NCBI GenBank assembly: GCA_019459325.1
Contig: JAIBFA010000034.1
Span: forward strand, 1-64,000
Length of the DNA stretch: 64,000 nucleotides
Direction of reading: 5' to 3'
From: Thiobacillus sp.
GTDB taxonomy: Bacteria > Pseudomonadota > Gammaproteobacteria > Burkholderiales > Thiobacillaceae
The notes below the pieces were generated by a model, which saw only the letters and a program-made list of their open reading frames with translations, was not told the origin of the DNA and searched no databases. Every line of letters starts with the position of its first letter. Within the stretch, counting starts at the first letter, position 1. Below, piece by piece: positions 23,377 to 32,002 of this stretch. The translations under genes were made by a program, and so were the position numbers.

Positions 23377-24162
23377 ATGAGCGTTTCGTTCGACAAACCA
23401 AGAGCAAAGACCAGGCTGGTGGCGTTTGCCTTGCTGTTCGGCCTGTCTGGCGCCGGTACCGCCCAGGCCGTTACTTTATTCAGTGAGGATTTCGAGGGGT
23501 ATACCAGTTTCCCCACTTGGGATCCGTTCTTGGATCCGGTCAATGCCGGCATCCCCACGATTTCCGAGGGTGCAAACGAGGTCTGGTATGGTGCTCGCTT
23601 CGAGACGCCGGACAACGGCACGATCGATGCTGATCTGGCCGTGCAGCAGTTCGGCGGGATCTTGAGCAGCAACAACACCCATACCGGCCGGGTGGAAGAC
23701 GACGCCGGCATGCTGCTCAGGATCGACACGACCGGCATGAGCAGCGTCAACCTGAGCTTTGACTGGCGTACTTTCCTGGTCAACTCCACCAGCGACCGTT
23801 TCGTCGTGGGCTACCACGTGGGGCCGATCGCCGATTTCGGGGCGTGCAGCGGCGAGGGTGAAACAGGCTGCTTCGCCGATCTGAGGACGAGCATGCCGTG
23901 GTCGGCTGGCAACTGGACCGAACTGCTGCGTGCCAGCAGGAGCAGCAGTTGGACCGGTGAATCCTATTTGCTTGGAAACGACGCCAACAACCAGTCCGAA
24001 GTCTGGATCGCATTCTGGATGGACAACGGCGAGGGCGATTACGCCAAGTTCGACAATGTGCTGGTCACCGCCGTCCCCGAAGCCGAAACCTACGCCATGA
24101 TGCTGGCCGGCCTGGGCCTGATCGGTTTCATGGCACGGAGACGCACCCGCGCGTCTGTCTGA
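23377..24162 (+). CDS. PEP-CTERM sorting protein with jelly-roll-like body
   Basis: 261 residues after a GAGGAGG ribosome-binding site. The signal peptide (about 1-31) ends AQA. The body begins VTLFSEDFEGYTSF and ends NGEGDYAKFDNVLVTAV, a pattern of secreted beta-sandwich domains that bind carbohydrate. One Cys pair (ACSGEGETGC) may form a disulfide. The sorting signal is VPEAETYAMMLAGLGLIGF followed by ARRRTR. It has its own element and sigma-54 promoter and a good terminator. Not a paralogue of the 5339-8015 triplet. Exact role unknown; EPS-matrix protein is likely. Confidence 0.86.
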   Translation: MSVSFDKPRAKTRLVAFALLFGLSGAGTAQAVTLFSEDFEGYTSFPTWDPFLDPVNAGIPTISEGANEVWYGARFETPDNGTIDADLAVQQFGGILSSNNTHTGRVEDDAGMLLRIDTTGMSSVNLSFDWRTFLVNSTSDRFVVGYHVGPIADFGACSGEGETGCFADLRTSMPWSAGNWTELLRASRSSSWTGESYLLGNDANNQSEVWIAFWMDNGEGDYAKFDNVLVTAVPEAETYAMMLAGLGLIGFMARRRTRASV

Positions 24163-24188
24163 TACCCCGTTCCAGTCGTTATATATAT

Positions 24189-24217
24189 AGCGGCTTTCGC
24201 AAGAAAGCCGCTTTTTA
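24189..24217 (+). terminator. Intrinsic terminator after the 23377 gene
   Basis: AGCGGCTTTC / GAAAGCCGCT, a 10-bp perfect stem with GCAA loop, followed by TTTT. Confidence 0.88.
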
Positions 24218-24375
24218 TTGGGGTCCCCGCCGATTCAATTATGGTTAACCCCTATCTGGTACTTTTGTTGGATAATGGCCGTGCCCTGTCGGTATCATGC
24301 AGGGTGAAAACCGATAAATAACGCGCCTGCCCACAGGCCACGGGAAACCCCCACCGTGACGACGTATCTGGAGTG

Positions 24376-25758
24376 ATGACTAACCACAATCAGTGGCTGT
24401 TCCGACAGCAGCTTTCCGTTGTAACGCTCACCAAGATTCTGCTCGACCCTTTCGTGGCCGTCCTGGTGCTGATCGGCTGCACGCTGTATTTCGGCGAGCC
24501 CTTTCGCGGGCCGTATCCCATCCTCGCCCTCATCGTCTTCACCCTGACTTTCCCCGGAAAATGGCCCGAAGTCACCCTGCGCGCCTTCTGGAACGAGGTC
24601 GTCATGCCCTGGTTCTTCCTGTCCGGGCTGATTCTACTGTTCGGCTATTCCACCGGCTACCTGGACTGGTTCCCGCCCAACCTGGTGATGGCGTGGATGC
24701 TTGCCACCCCCGTTGCCATGTGGCTGGCGCACCGCGTCGTCCGCAAGATCCTGCCGCGCCTGCTGCTGCTGGAAGGCGGGCGCCGCCGTGCCATCGTCGT
24801 GGGCGCAGGGCATCTGGGCACCGAATTGCGCGGCCGCTTTGCCAACGACAGTGCGCTGGGCGTCGACGTGGTCGGCTTCTTCGATGACCGCACCCTCGAT
24901 CGCACCGAACTCGTCGACCCCCAAAAGCTGCTCGGCAAGTTGGTCGACATCCCGGAATACGTCAACCGCAACGGCATCGACCTCGTCTACATCACCCTGC
25001 CCATGGCCGCACAGCCGCGCACCCTGGGCCTGCTCGACGCCCTGCGCGACACCACCACCTCGGTCTATTTCGTGCCGGATATCTTCGTCTCCGACCTCAT
25101 CCAGGCGCGGGTCGATCATATACACGGCATGCCCGTGGTGGCGCTGACCGAAACCCCAACACTCGGCGTTTCCGGCATCGGCAAGCGCATCAGCGACGTC
25201 GTCATCGCCGGCCTCATCCTGCTGATGATCTGGCCGCTGCTGCTCATCCTGGCCGCCGGCGTCAAGCTGTCCTCGCCCGGCCCCGTCATCTTCAAACAGC
25301 GCCGCTACGGCCTCGACGGCCAGGAAATCCTCGTCTACAAATTCCGCTCCATGCGCGTCTGCGACGATGGCGACATCATCAAGCAGGCTGGCCGCTGCGA
25401 CCCCCGCATCACCCGCTTCGGCGCTTTCATCCGCCGCACCTCGCTCGACGAACTGCCGCAGTTCATCAACGTCCTGCAGGGCCGCATGAGCGTCGTCGGG
25501 CCGCGTCCCCATGCCGTCGCCCACAACGAGCAGTACCGCAAGCTCATCAAGGGCTACATGCTGCGCCACAAGGTCAAGCCCGGCATCACCGGCTGGGCCC
25601 AGGTCAACGGCCTGCGCGGCGAAACCGAAACCCTCGACAAGATGCGCGCCCGCGTCCAGTACGACATCGACTACATGCGCAACTGGTCGCTGGTGTTCGA
25701 CCTCATGATCATCGGCAAGACCCTCGCCGTCGTCTGGCGCGACCAGAACGCGTACTGA
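24376..25758 (+). CDS. Undecaprenyl-phosphate sugar phosphotransferase (EPS priming enzyme)
   Basis: 460 residues. It has four to five N-terminal membrane helices (about 15-130), then a nucleotide-binding domain (RRRAIVVGAGHLGTEL). The C-terminal polyprenyl-phosphate sugar transferase domain has its membrane helix (VVIAGLILLMIWPLLLILAAGVKLSSPGP). It also has the signatures FKQRRYGLDGQEILVYKFRSM, FIRRTSLDELPQFINVLQG and MSVVGPRPH, then VKPGITGWAQVNG. Family knowledge: it transfers glucose-1-P or galactose-1-P to undecaprenyl phosphate, the first step of EPS repeat-unit assembly. ATG at 24376 or GTG at 24373. The element TGGTAC-N5-TTGGA upstream (24257) resembles a sigma-54 promoter but lacks the GC. 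Confidence 0.92.
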   Translation: MTNHNQWLFRQQLSVVTLTKILLDPFVAVLVLIGCTLYFGEPFRGPYPILALIVFTLTFPGKWPEVTLRAFWNEVVMPWFFLSGLILLFGYSTGYLDWFPPNLVMAWMLATPVAMWLAHRVVRKILPRLLLLEGGRRRAIVVGAGHLGTELRGRFANDSALGVDVVGFFDDRTLDRTELVDPQKLLGKLVDIPEYVNRNGIDLVYITLPMAAQPRTLGLLDALRDTTTSVYFVPDIFVSDLIQARVDHIHGMPVVALTETPTLGVSGIGKRISDVVIAGLILLMIWPLLLILAAGVKLSSPGPVIFKQRRYGLDGQEILVYKFRSMRVCDDGDIIKQAGRCDPRITRFGAFIRRTSLDELPQFINVLQGRMSVVGPRPHAVAHNEQYRKLIKGYMLRHKVKPGITGWAQVNGLRGETETLDKMRARVQYDIDYMRNWSLVFDLMIIGKTLAVVWRDQNAY

Positions 25759-25985
25759 GTGCAGAGGGCGTGGCCGCGGCAAGGGCTCGGGCAAGGGGCT
25801 TTGCTCGGGCGGCACCCGACGCCCCTCTGGCGGTGACTGAGCTCATGGCCCCGGGTCCCGATCGTGCGACCTGGTCAAAAATCAGTAGAACCCCGCCTCA
25901 CCTCAGGTTCACGAGCGTTGCCGTCTCCTTGAACCGCCAAAAACAATGTTTATGGATCAATTAAATAAATTGATCAAAAGCATTT

Positions 25986-26003
25986 TGTCGATAAAATTTA
26001 CAC
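25986..26003 (+). promoter_or_regulatory. Variant PEP-CTERM upstream element (distal)
   Basis: TGTCGATAAAATTTACAC keeps the TGTCG and TTTACAC ends of the conserved 18-mer at exact spacing, with a different centre. It lies 146 bp before the better copy, giving this gene a possible double enhancer. Confidence 0.45.
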
Positions 26004-26131
26004 ATGTGTTTTCATGCGGTACGTAATTACCAAGTAACTGATAAATAACAATTAAGTTTCAATTCCGTCAGGGGCGGCGCCAAAAATATTGCCTAAATCA
26101 GTCTTGGTTTTCGATTTTCTTCATAGAATTT

Positions 26132-26149
26132 TGTCGGAATTCTTTACAC
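26132..26149 (+). promoter_or_regulatory. PEP-CTERM upstream activating element, copy 4
   Basis: TGTCGGAATTCTTTACAC, 115 bp before the GG of the 26245 promoter. Confidence 0.68.
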
Positions 26150-26244
26150 GGATGGTTCATCCCTACTAGATGGCTCATGCAAAGCAACCAAATTCATTTA
26201 TTAAATGCTTGATTGCAAAGGCCATAAGCAAATGTGTCGCAATG

Positions 26245-26263
26245 CTGGTACGTCCGTTGCTAA
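26245..26263 (+). promoter_or_regulatory. sigma-54-type promoter
   Basis: CTGGTACGTCCGTTGCTAA: TGGTAC-N5-TTGCTA, with GG-N10-GC. It faces the gene at 26374. Confidence 0.72.
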
Positions 26264-26373
26264 GTATGGGTCGCCGCGAAGGGATTTATTCGGTGAAAGA
26301 GTTTTGCACCGTGTGGCAGGAGGATGTAGCTGTTTGATCGATCGATACCTATCTACATGAGGAGATTTAAAAA

Positions 26374-27012
26374 ATGAAATTCACAATGACTAAAATCGCT
26401 GCTGTTGCGGCTCTGGCTCTGGCCTCTTCCGCTGCCATGGCTGCTCCGGTTGCCACCGGTGGCACGTTCCAAATGAATGTTAATGAAGGTTTTGACTACG
26501 ATCCGGCAGGCGGCGGCGGCCCAGTCAATACCGACAACTCCATCAGCGGCTTCGTTGACATGGCGGCCGGCACTTGGGGCGTGTCCTCTGCTGCGACGTT
26601 TTTTGGTTTTAACTGGACGGCTAGCAACGGAACACTGATCACCACCGCCGGTTCCTACGCCCTGAACGTCGCGACTGGCGCCTTGACTACTGAGGCTCCG
26701 TATGCCGGCGCGAATGTTAACGATGGCACCATCCACTTCCAGGTGGGGGCAAACCAGATGGCCGGCCTGATCGACTTTGCCTGGAGTTCCAGCAGCGGTA
26801 TTAATGTCGTCAACGTGTGGGACATCAATTCCAACGGCAGCCTTACCGCCATCCTTGCTCCTGGCATGGAGGAGGCCCCCTTCCCCGGCTACAACGCCCA
26901 CTTCAATCTGACCGCGGCTGGCTTGGTGCCCGAGGCTTCAACCTACGGCATGATGCTGGCTGGTCTGGGCCTGGTCGGTTTCGCAGTGCGCCGCCGCAAG
27001 CTGATGGCCTGA
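26374..27012 (+). CDS. PEP-CTERM sorting protein
   Basis: 212 residues after GAGGAG. The signal peptide (about 1-23) ends AMA. The body is small, Gly/Asn-rich and beta-type, opening GGTFQMNVNEGFDYDPAGGG and containing INVVNVWDINSNGSL. The sorting signal is VPEASTYGMMLAGLGLVGF followed by VRRRK. It lies behind the double-element sigma-54 promoter region and before a strong terminator, so it is a single-gene unit. It has the promoter arrangement expected for abundant expression. Function unknown beyond surface/EPS export. Confidence 0.86.
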   Translation: MKFTMTKIAAVAALALASSAAMAAPVATGGTFQMNVNEGFDYDPAGGGGPVNTDNSISGFVDMAAGTWGVSSAATFFGFNWTASNGTLITTAGSYALNVATGALTTEAPYAGANVNDGTIHFQVGANQMAGLIDFAWSSSSGINVVNVWDINSNGSLTAILAPGMEEAPFPGYNAHFNLTAAGLVPEASTYGMMLAGLGLVGFAVRRRKLMA

Positions 27013-27082
27013 GTGTTCACGCCCGGAGCATGTTCCGGGCTGACCACGCTTCCGGCTGGGTTCTGGCTGGAAAGGGTTAAGG

Positions 27083-27110
27083 ATACGGCGGGCAACCGCC
27101 GTATTTTTTT
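27083..27110 (+). terminator. Intrinsic terminator after the 26374 gene
   Basis: ATACGGCGG / CCGCCGTAT stem with GCAA loop, followed by a seven-T run. Confidence 0.9.
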
Positions 27111-27217
27111 GCGCCTATACGCGGGCTACCGCTCATGGTGCGCAACCCGCTCAGTCGTACAGAGTGCCTTGCACTGTGCGCACTGATGGGGATTCCTTAG
27201 GTTCCTGGAGAATAAAC

Positions 27218-28444
27218 ATGAAGCACAAGCTAACCGTGTTGGCCGTCGCGCTTTGCGCCAGCCCCGCGCTTGCGGCGACCACTTGGGATTCCGATCTTGG
27301 TGTCTGGGCAACCACGATCGATGCCGCGACCTATGGTGGCTCGACCGGCACTATCACCTTTAACGACTGGGGCTATAAAGGTCCCACTGTCAACGGCTAC
27401 ACGGTTGGCGCCAACGACTTCCAGGTCGGCGCGGGCTTCGACGCCAGCAGCATCGGCCAAAGGCAGCACGTAGTGACCAAAACGCCCGACTATCTGACTT
27501 CGGACCCGGCCAGCAATGTGGTAGGGGATTTGGGCGATATGACTACCTTCGCCAATGCCAACATGGACGGCGGGGTCAACTTCTACAAGTGGGGCTACAC
27601 TACGCCGACGAACAGCACCTTTAACAAAATGCTGATCGACACCGCCGGCAATTACCACATCGCAAAGCAGGACATGTCCTTCGGCTATTACGATAAGTTC
27701 GAGTATCGCGACACTACTAAAGTCAACCCTGACCAAAGCTACGATACCCGGATCAACTTCAAACCCTATACCGTCTCCGATGCCAAGGGCTGGTGTGGTT
27801 CGGTACTGACGCCCAACCCCGGCGGCTTGGCGCAGATGGCTGGCCAGGTCACCTTCGATTTCGCCATGGACGTGTATTTCGATTTTGGCGGAACGCCGAT
27901 CTATTCCTCTACTCAGCTCGTACCCGGATTCGTCATGCGCAGCTATGGCGACTACACAGTCAACGTCACTACCCCAGGGGGCGACCAGCAGGTATTCGAA
28001 GCCCATGCGGTCGGCAACAACACCAACCCGGAATCGATCGTTGAGGGTGTGGGTGGAACGCTCGATCCCGCCTTCCAGAACGATGTATCCTTCCTTGGTG
28101 CGGGGGTGCTGCCCGCAGGCGTGTGGGTATCAGCGGATTCGTTCGAGTCTGACGGGAAGACGCGAAAAATGCGCACTGACTTCAACGCCACCACCGGCGA
28201 GAGTACCGAGGTGTGGGACGTGACCATCGTCGAGGCCGGCACGGCCGGGGCGGTGTGGCACAGTAATGCTTATGCCGGCTTTGCTTATGTGTTGCGCGCC
28301 GACGGCATGCGCATCCTCGACTACGTCAACCCGACCGGGCACTCCGACTATGTGGCCACCGTGCCCGAACCGGAGAGCTACGCCATGATGCTATTAGGCG
28401 TTGGCTTGGTCGGCATGGCGGTGCGCCGGCGCAGATCGGCCTGA
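27218..28444 (+). CDS. PEP-CTERM sorting protein, large
   Basis: 408 residues from the ATG at 27218 (CTGGAG upstream; the frame extends further but without signal-peptide character). The signal peptide (about 1-20) ends ALA. The body is a long beta-rich region with many aromatic and Asn/Gly residues. The C-terminal signal is VPEPESYAMMLLGVGLVGM followed by VRRRR. A GG-N10-GC word at 27137-27150 (GGTGCGCAACCCGC) is a poor sigma-54 candidate and no upstream element is found, so its control probably differs from the other PEP-CTERM genes. Confidence 0.84.
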   Translation: MKHKLTVLAVALCASPALAATTWDSDLGVWATTIDAATYGGSTGTITFNDWGYKGPTVNGYTVGANDFQVGAGFDASSIGQRQHVVTKTPDYLTSDPASNVVGDLGDMTTFANANMDGGVNFYKWGYTTPTNSTFNKMLIDTAGNYHIAKQDMSFGYYDKFEYRDTTKVNPDQSYDTRINFKPYTVSDAKGWCGSVLTPNPGGLAQMAGQVTFDFAMDVYFDFGGTPIYSSTQLVPGFVMRSYGDYTVNVTTPGGDQQVFEAHAVGNNTNPESIVEGVGGTLDPAFQNDVSFLGAGVLPAGVWVSADSFESDGKTRKMRTDFNATTGESTEVWDVTIVEAGTAGAVWHSNAYAGFAYVLRADGMRILDYVNPTGHSDYVATVPEPESYAMMLLGVGLVGMAVRRRRSA

Positions 28445-28467
28445 GTTATCTTTTTTGGAGCGCTTTG

Positions 28468-28496
28468 GAATCGGCACTTATGTGCCGATTCTTTAT
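28468..28496 (+). terminator. Intrinsic terminator after the 27218 gene
   Basis: GAATCGGCAC / GTGCCGATTC, a 10-bp perfect stem with TTAT loop, followed by a short TTTAT. The T-run is weak. Confidence 0.65.
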
Positions 28497-28626
28497 GGGC
28501 ATTCGGTTAGTACCCCGTTAAATTGGCTCATGTGGACTTCAATGCCAACATTTGAACGGATTTTGGGCGATTCATGCGTGCCCAGGATTGAGTTCTATTC
28601 GTTAAACGGCCACCCAAGCTAAATGG

Positions 28627-29331
28627 ATGATGAGAAATAATCTTTACCAAAACCTGTCTGTCAGCGCAAACATCAACATAGTTCTTGGCATGCTGGGAAT
28701 CTGTAGCCTGGGAATATTTCTGGCATGGTTTGTTACAGCCATGCAGTTGCTCCCCTTGCCAAGAGACCCGATATGGTCAGCACTGGCCGGCGCATCATGG
28801 CAATTTTTTACCACGGTTGTTGTGTTGTATTGGTGGGCAAAAAAGAGATTGCGCCTGCCTTTCGATCAACTGGGTATAACAACTAAGAATTTACTCCAGA
28901 CGACAATTCTTGGCTGCCTACTTTATAGCCTGGCATTGATAGCATTTATAAGTTGCAGCAACGACCCCTTCATCGCTCAACATGGGTTGCGACAAGCAAG
29001 TACAGAAGATGCAATGACACTTCTACTCAGTATGAGCATGATTGCGGCAGGCACCGATCTCACCACGCGCGGTTTTATTTTGCTTGGGCTTGCCCGATAT
29101 AGCCCGTTGATCTTCGCCATCATCGTCCAGAATGCGCTCTGGTATTTGGGGCATATAACTGAGATCACCCAGCTCACGGGATGTCTGACATTGTGGGGAG
29201 CAATTGGATTAACGCTTACTCTGGGCATTTTGGGTGACATTGTCGCCCTAAAAACAAGGAATATCTTAGGATTGGCTATTGCTCACATATTGCTGAACAT
29301 AAGCATGATGGTGTTTATCAGAAATCTTTGA
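28627..29331 (+). CDS. CPBP-type (CAAX-like) intramembrane protease homologue, altered active site
   Basis: 234 residues with about seven membrane helices. Late motifs resemble the CPBP family: a glutamate-motif position GTDLTTRGFIL, then LWYLGH, then IAHILLN. Active members have EExxxR in the first motif; here it is TDLTTR, so the catalytic glutamates seem lost, while both His motifs remain. The TTG start of the next gene overlaps this stop. The region is A+T-richer than the flanks, suggesting later arrival. It may be an inactive scaffold or a divergent protease. A better-conserved CPBP protein is at 37539. Confidence 0.6.
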   Translation: MMRNNLYQNLSVSANINIVLGMLGICSLGIFLAWFVTAMQLLPLPRDPIWSALAGASWQFFTTVVVLYWWAKKRLRLPFDQLGITTKNLLQTTILGCLLYSLALIAFISCSNDPFIAQHGLRQASTEDAMTLLLSMSMIAAGTDLTTRGFILLGLARYSPLIFAIIVQNALWYLGHITEITQLTGCLTLWGAIGLTLTLGILGDIVALKTRNILGLAIAHILLNISMMVFIRNL

Positions 29332-31607
29332 TTGTTCTCGACATGAATCTTTTTTTCGTGGTGTGTGTGGCGTGTGTGGTAGGGCTGTTTACAGTTTCCC
29401 ACTCTATCGCACTGACTTCCGTTTTCGACTTTTATTTTTATTTGTTGCCGTTTGGAATGGCGCTTGTGGGGCTGTTTCTGTCTGCTGGAATCGCACGCTT
29501 ACCTTCTCCCGCATCCGTTAGTACTGGAATCCTGCCGGCGTTTTCAATATTCGGTGCATTTGCGATGTTGGCGTGTGTTCTCGTGTACCTGTACGCAGCA
29601 TCGCTAGGCCCATCTTTGTTTGTTTTATTGGTCATCATCATTCAATTATCGGCCTATATTTTCTTCTGGTCTGTCATTGTGCGGGAGCGGCACCTTGCGT
29701 TGTCTGCAATAGGTATCGTAGCCGGCTTGGCTCTCGGGTATTTATTCATCAGTTATCTGAACATGGATCCGCTGGTGGCGATTTTGATAGCCTGTGTTTT
29801 TTCTGCTGCGCTTTACGTCGCTCAATTGTTGAAGCGAGTTCAACGTGTCGCATACATATTAATTGTTGGTTTTATTGCATTCGCAGTTTTTCAAGGCAAG
29901 CATTATCAAGTCATGCCAACCTCAATGGGATGGATATTGGATTACGGCAAGGCCGGGCCGGAAAATATTGTTGATAGGAATGCAGGTACAAAAATCTGGG
30001 GTCCGGCAGGGATGTCGGAAATGTACCCATTAAGTTCTGATGAACGTGCCGCATGGTTGTACACGAATGGCAGCTCAGCTGCTTTGGTGCTTACGGGTGA
30101 ATTGGCCAGCTACGATAACGCTTGGTGGGAGCAGAAAGCTCCATTGGCAATGGCAATTCACGATGCCGTGCAGCCGAAGTCCATCATTGATATTGGTATT
30201 GCTCCAAGTGATATGGCCTGGCGAGCAATTGGCCGGGACGTGCGAAGTCTTTATGGACTGTACGGATCGCATGATTGGTCCCTTATGCCTGTGCGCGGTA
30301 TCGAATTAATACGGAAATCTGTCGTGCTGCTACAACAACCCGTTTTGAACGCGGAAGAAAAGATCAAATTGCCTGTTGATATGATCGTTCTCTCGTCAGG
30401 GCATGAAGGGAAGGAAGGTTGGGTAAGTTCGAATCTGGGCGAGCAGAGATTTCTTAATCAGGAAAGTATCCTGTCGTACTGGCAGACCCTGGATGAGGAC
30501 GGTGTTCTGGTATTGCTTTCGAGACAGGAATCAGTGTTTCTAAGGCAATTTTTCAGCGTCTGGACTGCTCTGAATAATGCCGGAATGTCGGATGCTGAAT
30601 TTCTGGATCGTGCATGGAGTGTGGTGCCCGATACAGCATCAGTTGAGAGCCCCTATCGCTATGCATTTGTTCTAACCAAGAAGGCAAGGGATGGAAAATT
30701 CGCACAGGCGCTTAGAAGCCAGGTATTGAAGTTGCCTGTCAGATATTTATTTGGTTATGGCCTGCCCCCTAGCTCTCCATACGAGGTGTTTTATCAGAAG
30801 GACATGAATAATGTCCATGGCATATTCACGCTGGCGGCGTCCCGAAAATATGGGAAGCATGTGACGCTAGATCCTTCACATTTGCATAAGTCGATTCCTT
30901 ATCAATTTGTCAAAGATGTGTTTCCACAATACAAAAATATGCTGGTCTTGTCAGTGAGTATTCTGATTGGAATTATTCTGTTTCCGCTGCAAAAATTTCG
31001 CCGGATCGAAAATATTCAGTCATTGCATGGGCCAAGCGTTGCAGTATGGATGGTGACAGGTGGCGCGACAGGTATCTTGATGGTTGTTGCGTTGGCTTTT
31101 CTTTTTGTCTATCCGTCAGGTGTTACGCAAGAAATCAGATTGCTTTATCTGGGCATTTTGCTATCGATTGCATCCTTGATGCATCTTTACAAAAAGTCGT
31201 CCAGCATTACAAGACAAACGACACGGCTGCTCATGTTTGCATCCGCGTTGGTTCTAATGATTTATCTGGCCACCAGGTATATCCAGATCACTGTGGATGA
31301 CAGCACGTTGTACCTGGGGGCTGCGGGGATATTGTTCGTTACGTTAGGGATAACTTTGCCCGGTATGCAATCGAGTTTAATGCGTGATTCGGAGCCCCCT
31401 TTGACTTGGTGGTGGTTCGCGATGGCTGCAGGTGCCGCCGCAGCGCTGTTCTGGTCAATGAGGCTGTATGCCGTATTGGGTGATAGTTTATTATTTTTTG
31501 CAGGCTTGCTTGTGCTGTGCATCGCTGGCGTTTTTTGGTGGCATGCGCGCTCGCTTAACGGCGAAATTCGCGAGCGCGGAGCAGCGGAAGTCAATTCGGT
31601 TATTTGA
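29328..31607 (+). CDS. Large polytopic membrane protein with central soluble domain
   Basis: 759 residues. About six membrane helices (7-190) are followed by a soluble region (about 195-520) and about six to eight more helices (525-740). The soluble part has SIIDIGIAPSDMAWRAIGRDV and ILSYWQTLDEDGVLVLLS, which recall a spermidine-synthase-like Rossmann fold fused to transporter-type helices, but the usual GGG-SAM motif is absent. The start is uncertain (TTG 29328 overlapping the previous stop, or ATG 29343). It is A+T-rich like its partner at 28627, with which it is probably co-translated. I do not recognise a named family. Confidence 0.55.
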   Translation: MIVLDMNLFFVVCVACVVGLFTVSHSIALTSVFDFYFYLLPFGMALVGLFLSAGIARLPSPASVSTGILPAFSIFGAFAMLACVLVYLYAASLGPSLFVLLVIIIQLSAYIFFWSVIVRERHLALSAIGIVAGLALGYLFISYLNMDPLVAILIACVFSAALYVAQLLKRVQRVAYILIVGFIAFAVFQGKHYQVMPTSMGWILDYGKAGPENIVDRNAGTKIWGPAGMSEMYPLSSDERAAWLYTNGSSAALVLTGELASYDNAWWEQKAPLAMAIHDAVQPKSIIDIGIAPSDMAWRAIGRDVRSLYGLYGSHDWSLMPVRGIELIRKSVVLLQQPVLNAEEKIKLPVDMIVLSSGHEGKEGWVSSNLGEQRFLNQESILSYWQTLDEDGVLVLLSRQESVFLRQFFSVWTALNNAGMSDAEFLDRAWSVVPDTASVESPYRYAFVLTKKARDGKFAQALRSQVLKLPVRYLFGYGLPPSSPYEVFYQKDMNNVHGIFTLAASRKYGKHVTLDPSHLHKSIPYQFVKDVFPQYKNMLVLSVSILIGIILFPLQKFRRIENIQSLHGPSVAVWMVTGGATGILMVVALAFLFVYPSGVTQEIRLLYLGILLSIASLMHLYKKSSSITRQTTRLLMFASALVLMIYLATRYIQITVDDSTLYLGAAGILFVTLGITLPGMQSSLMRDSEPPLTWWWFAMAAGAAAALFWSMRLYAVLGDSLLFFAGLLVLCIAGVFWWHARSLNGEIRERGAAEVNSVI

Positions 31608-32002
31608 TCGTTGAGCACTTCCTGATTTTTGCGCTGCTACGCCCCTGCAATGACCACGTGCTAAGCGCTGCCCCAGAAATGGTAGTGAACCACCAAAATT
31701 GAAGCGGGCAGATAAATACATGTGATGCGCCATCTATGATGCTCAGCCGCAGGGTGAAGCGGCCGAGTGGCGTAAGGTTGTAATTCATCAGATTACTCTG
31801 GGACACCGAGCCTTCGAGGGATTTGGAGGTGATTTGTTGGATTTTTGCAACCGACCATAAATAAAATTACGCTTTTGAATATATAGTGCGTTTGCCGGTT
31901 GGCTAGTAAAATTGCACCAGTTTTTTGCGTGGGATGGGGCATTCAGATTAAGCACCTCCTCGTAATTTGAAATTACATACCACAATCATAATGGAGGAGT
32001 TT
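31608..32002 (+). other. 395-bp intergenic region before the FadL-OmpA gene
   Basis: No gene is supported on either strand. The right part is A+T-rich with a palindrome at 31962-31976. TTGGCTAGTAAAATTGC at 31900-31916 resembles a sigma-54 promoter but has 11, not 10, bases between GG and GC. Confidence 0.5.
31962..31976. promoter_or_regulatory. Perfect 15-bp palindrome upstream of the porin gene
   Basis: GTAATTTGAAATTAC is symmetrical around G31969 and lies 26 bp before the ATG at 32003. A dimeric repressor site is plausible; the factor is unknown. Confidence 0.5.

Larger units (their letters stand above)
25759..26373 (+). other. 615-bp intergenic region with two upstream elements and a sigma-54 promoter
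   Basis: No gene is seen. After a G+C-rich start it becomes A+T-rich at about 25930. It contains hairpin GATCAATT-N5-AATTGATC (25955-25975), upstream elements at 25986-26003 and 26132-26149, and the sigma-54-type promoter at 26245-26263. Confidence 0.65.

Noticed and set aside
24257-24273. sigma-54 promoter for the priming transferase gene
   Set aside because: TGGTACTTTTGTTGGAT has GG in place of the essential GC, and the 18-bp element is missing.
27137-27150. sigma-54 promoter for the 27218 gene
   Set aside because: GG and GC are at the right distance but the -12 side reads CCGCTC and no upstream element is present; likely chance in G+C-rich DNA.
31600-31806. Small leftward gene before the porin gene
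   Set aside because: No ribosome-binding site, no recognisable domain and uneven codon use.
31900-31916. sigma-54 promoter for the FadL-OmpA gene
   Set aside because: The GG-GC spacing is 11 bases; the enzyme is strict about 10.
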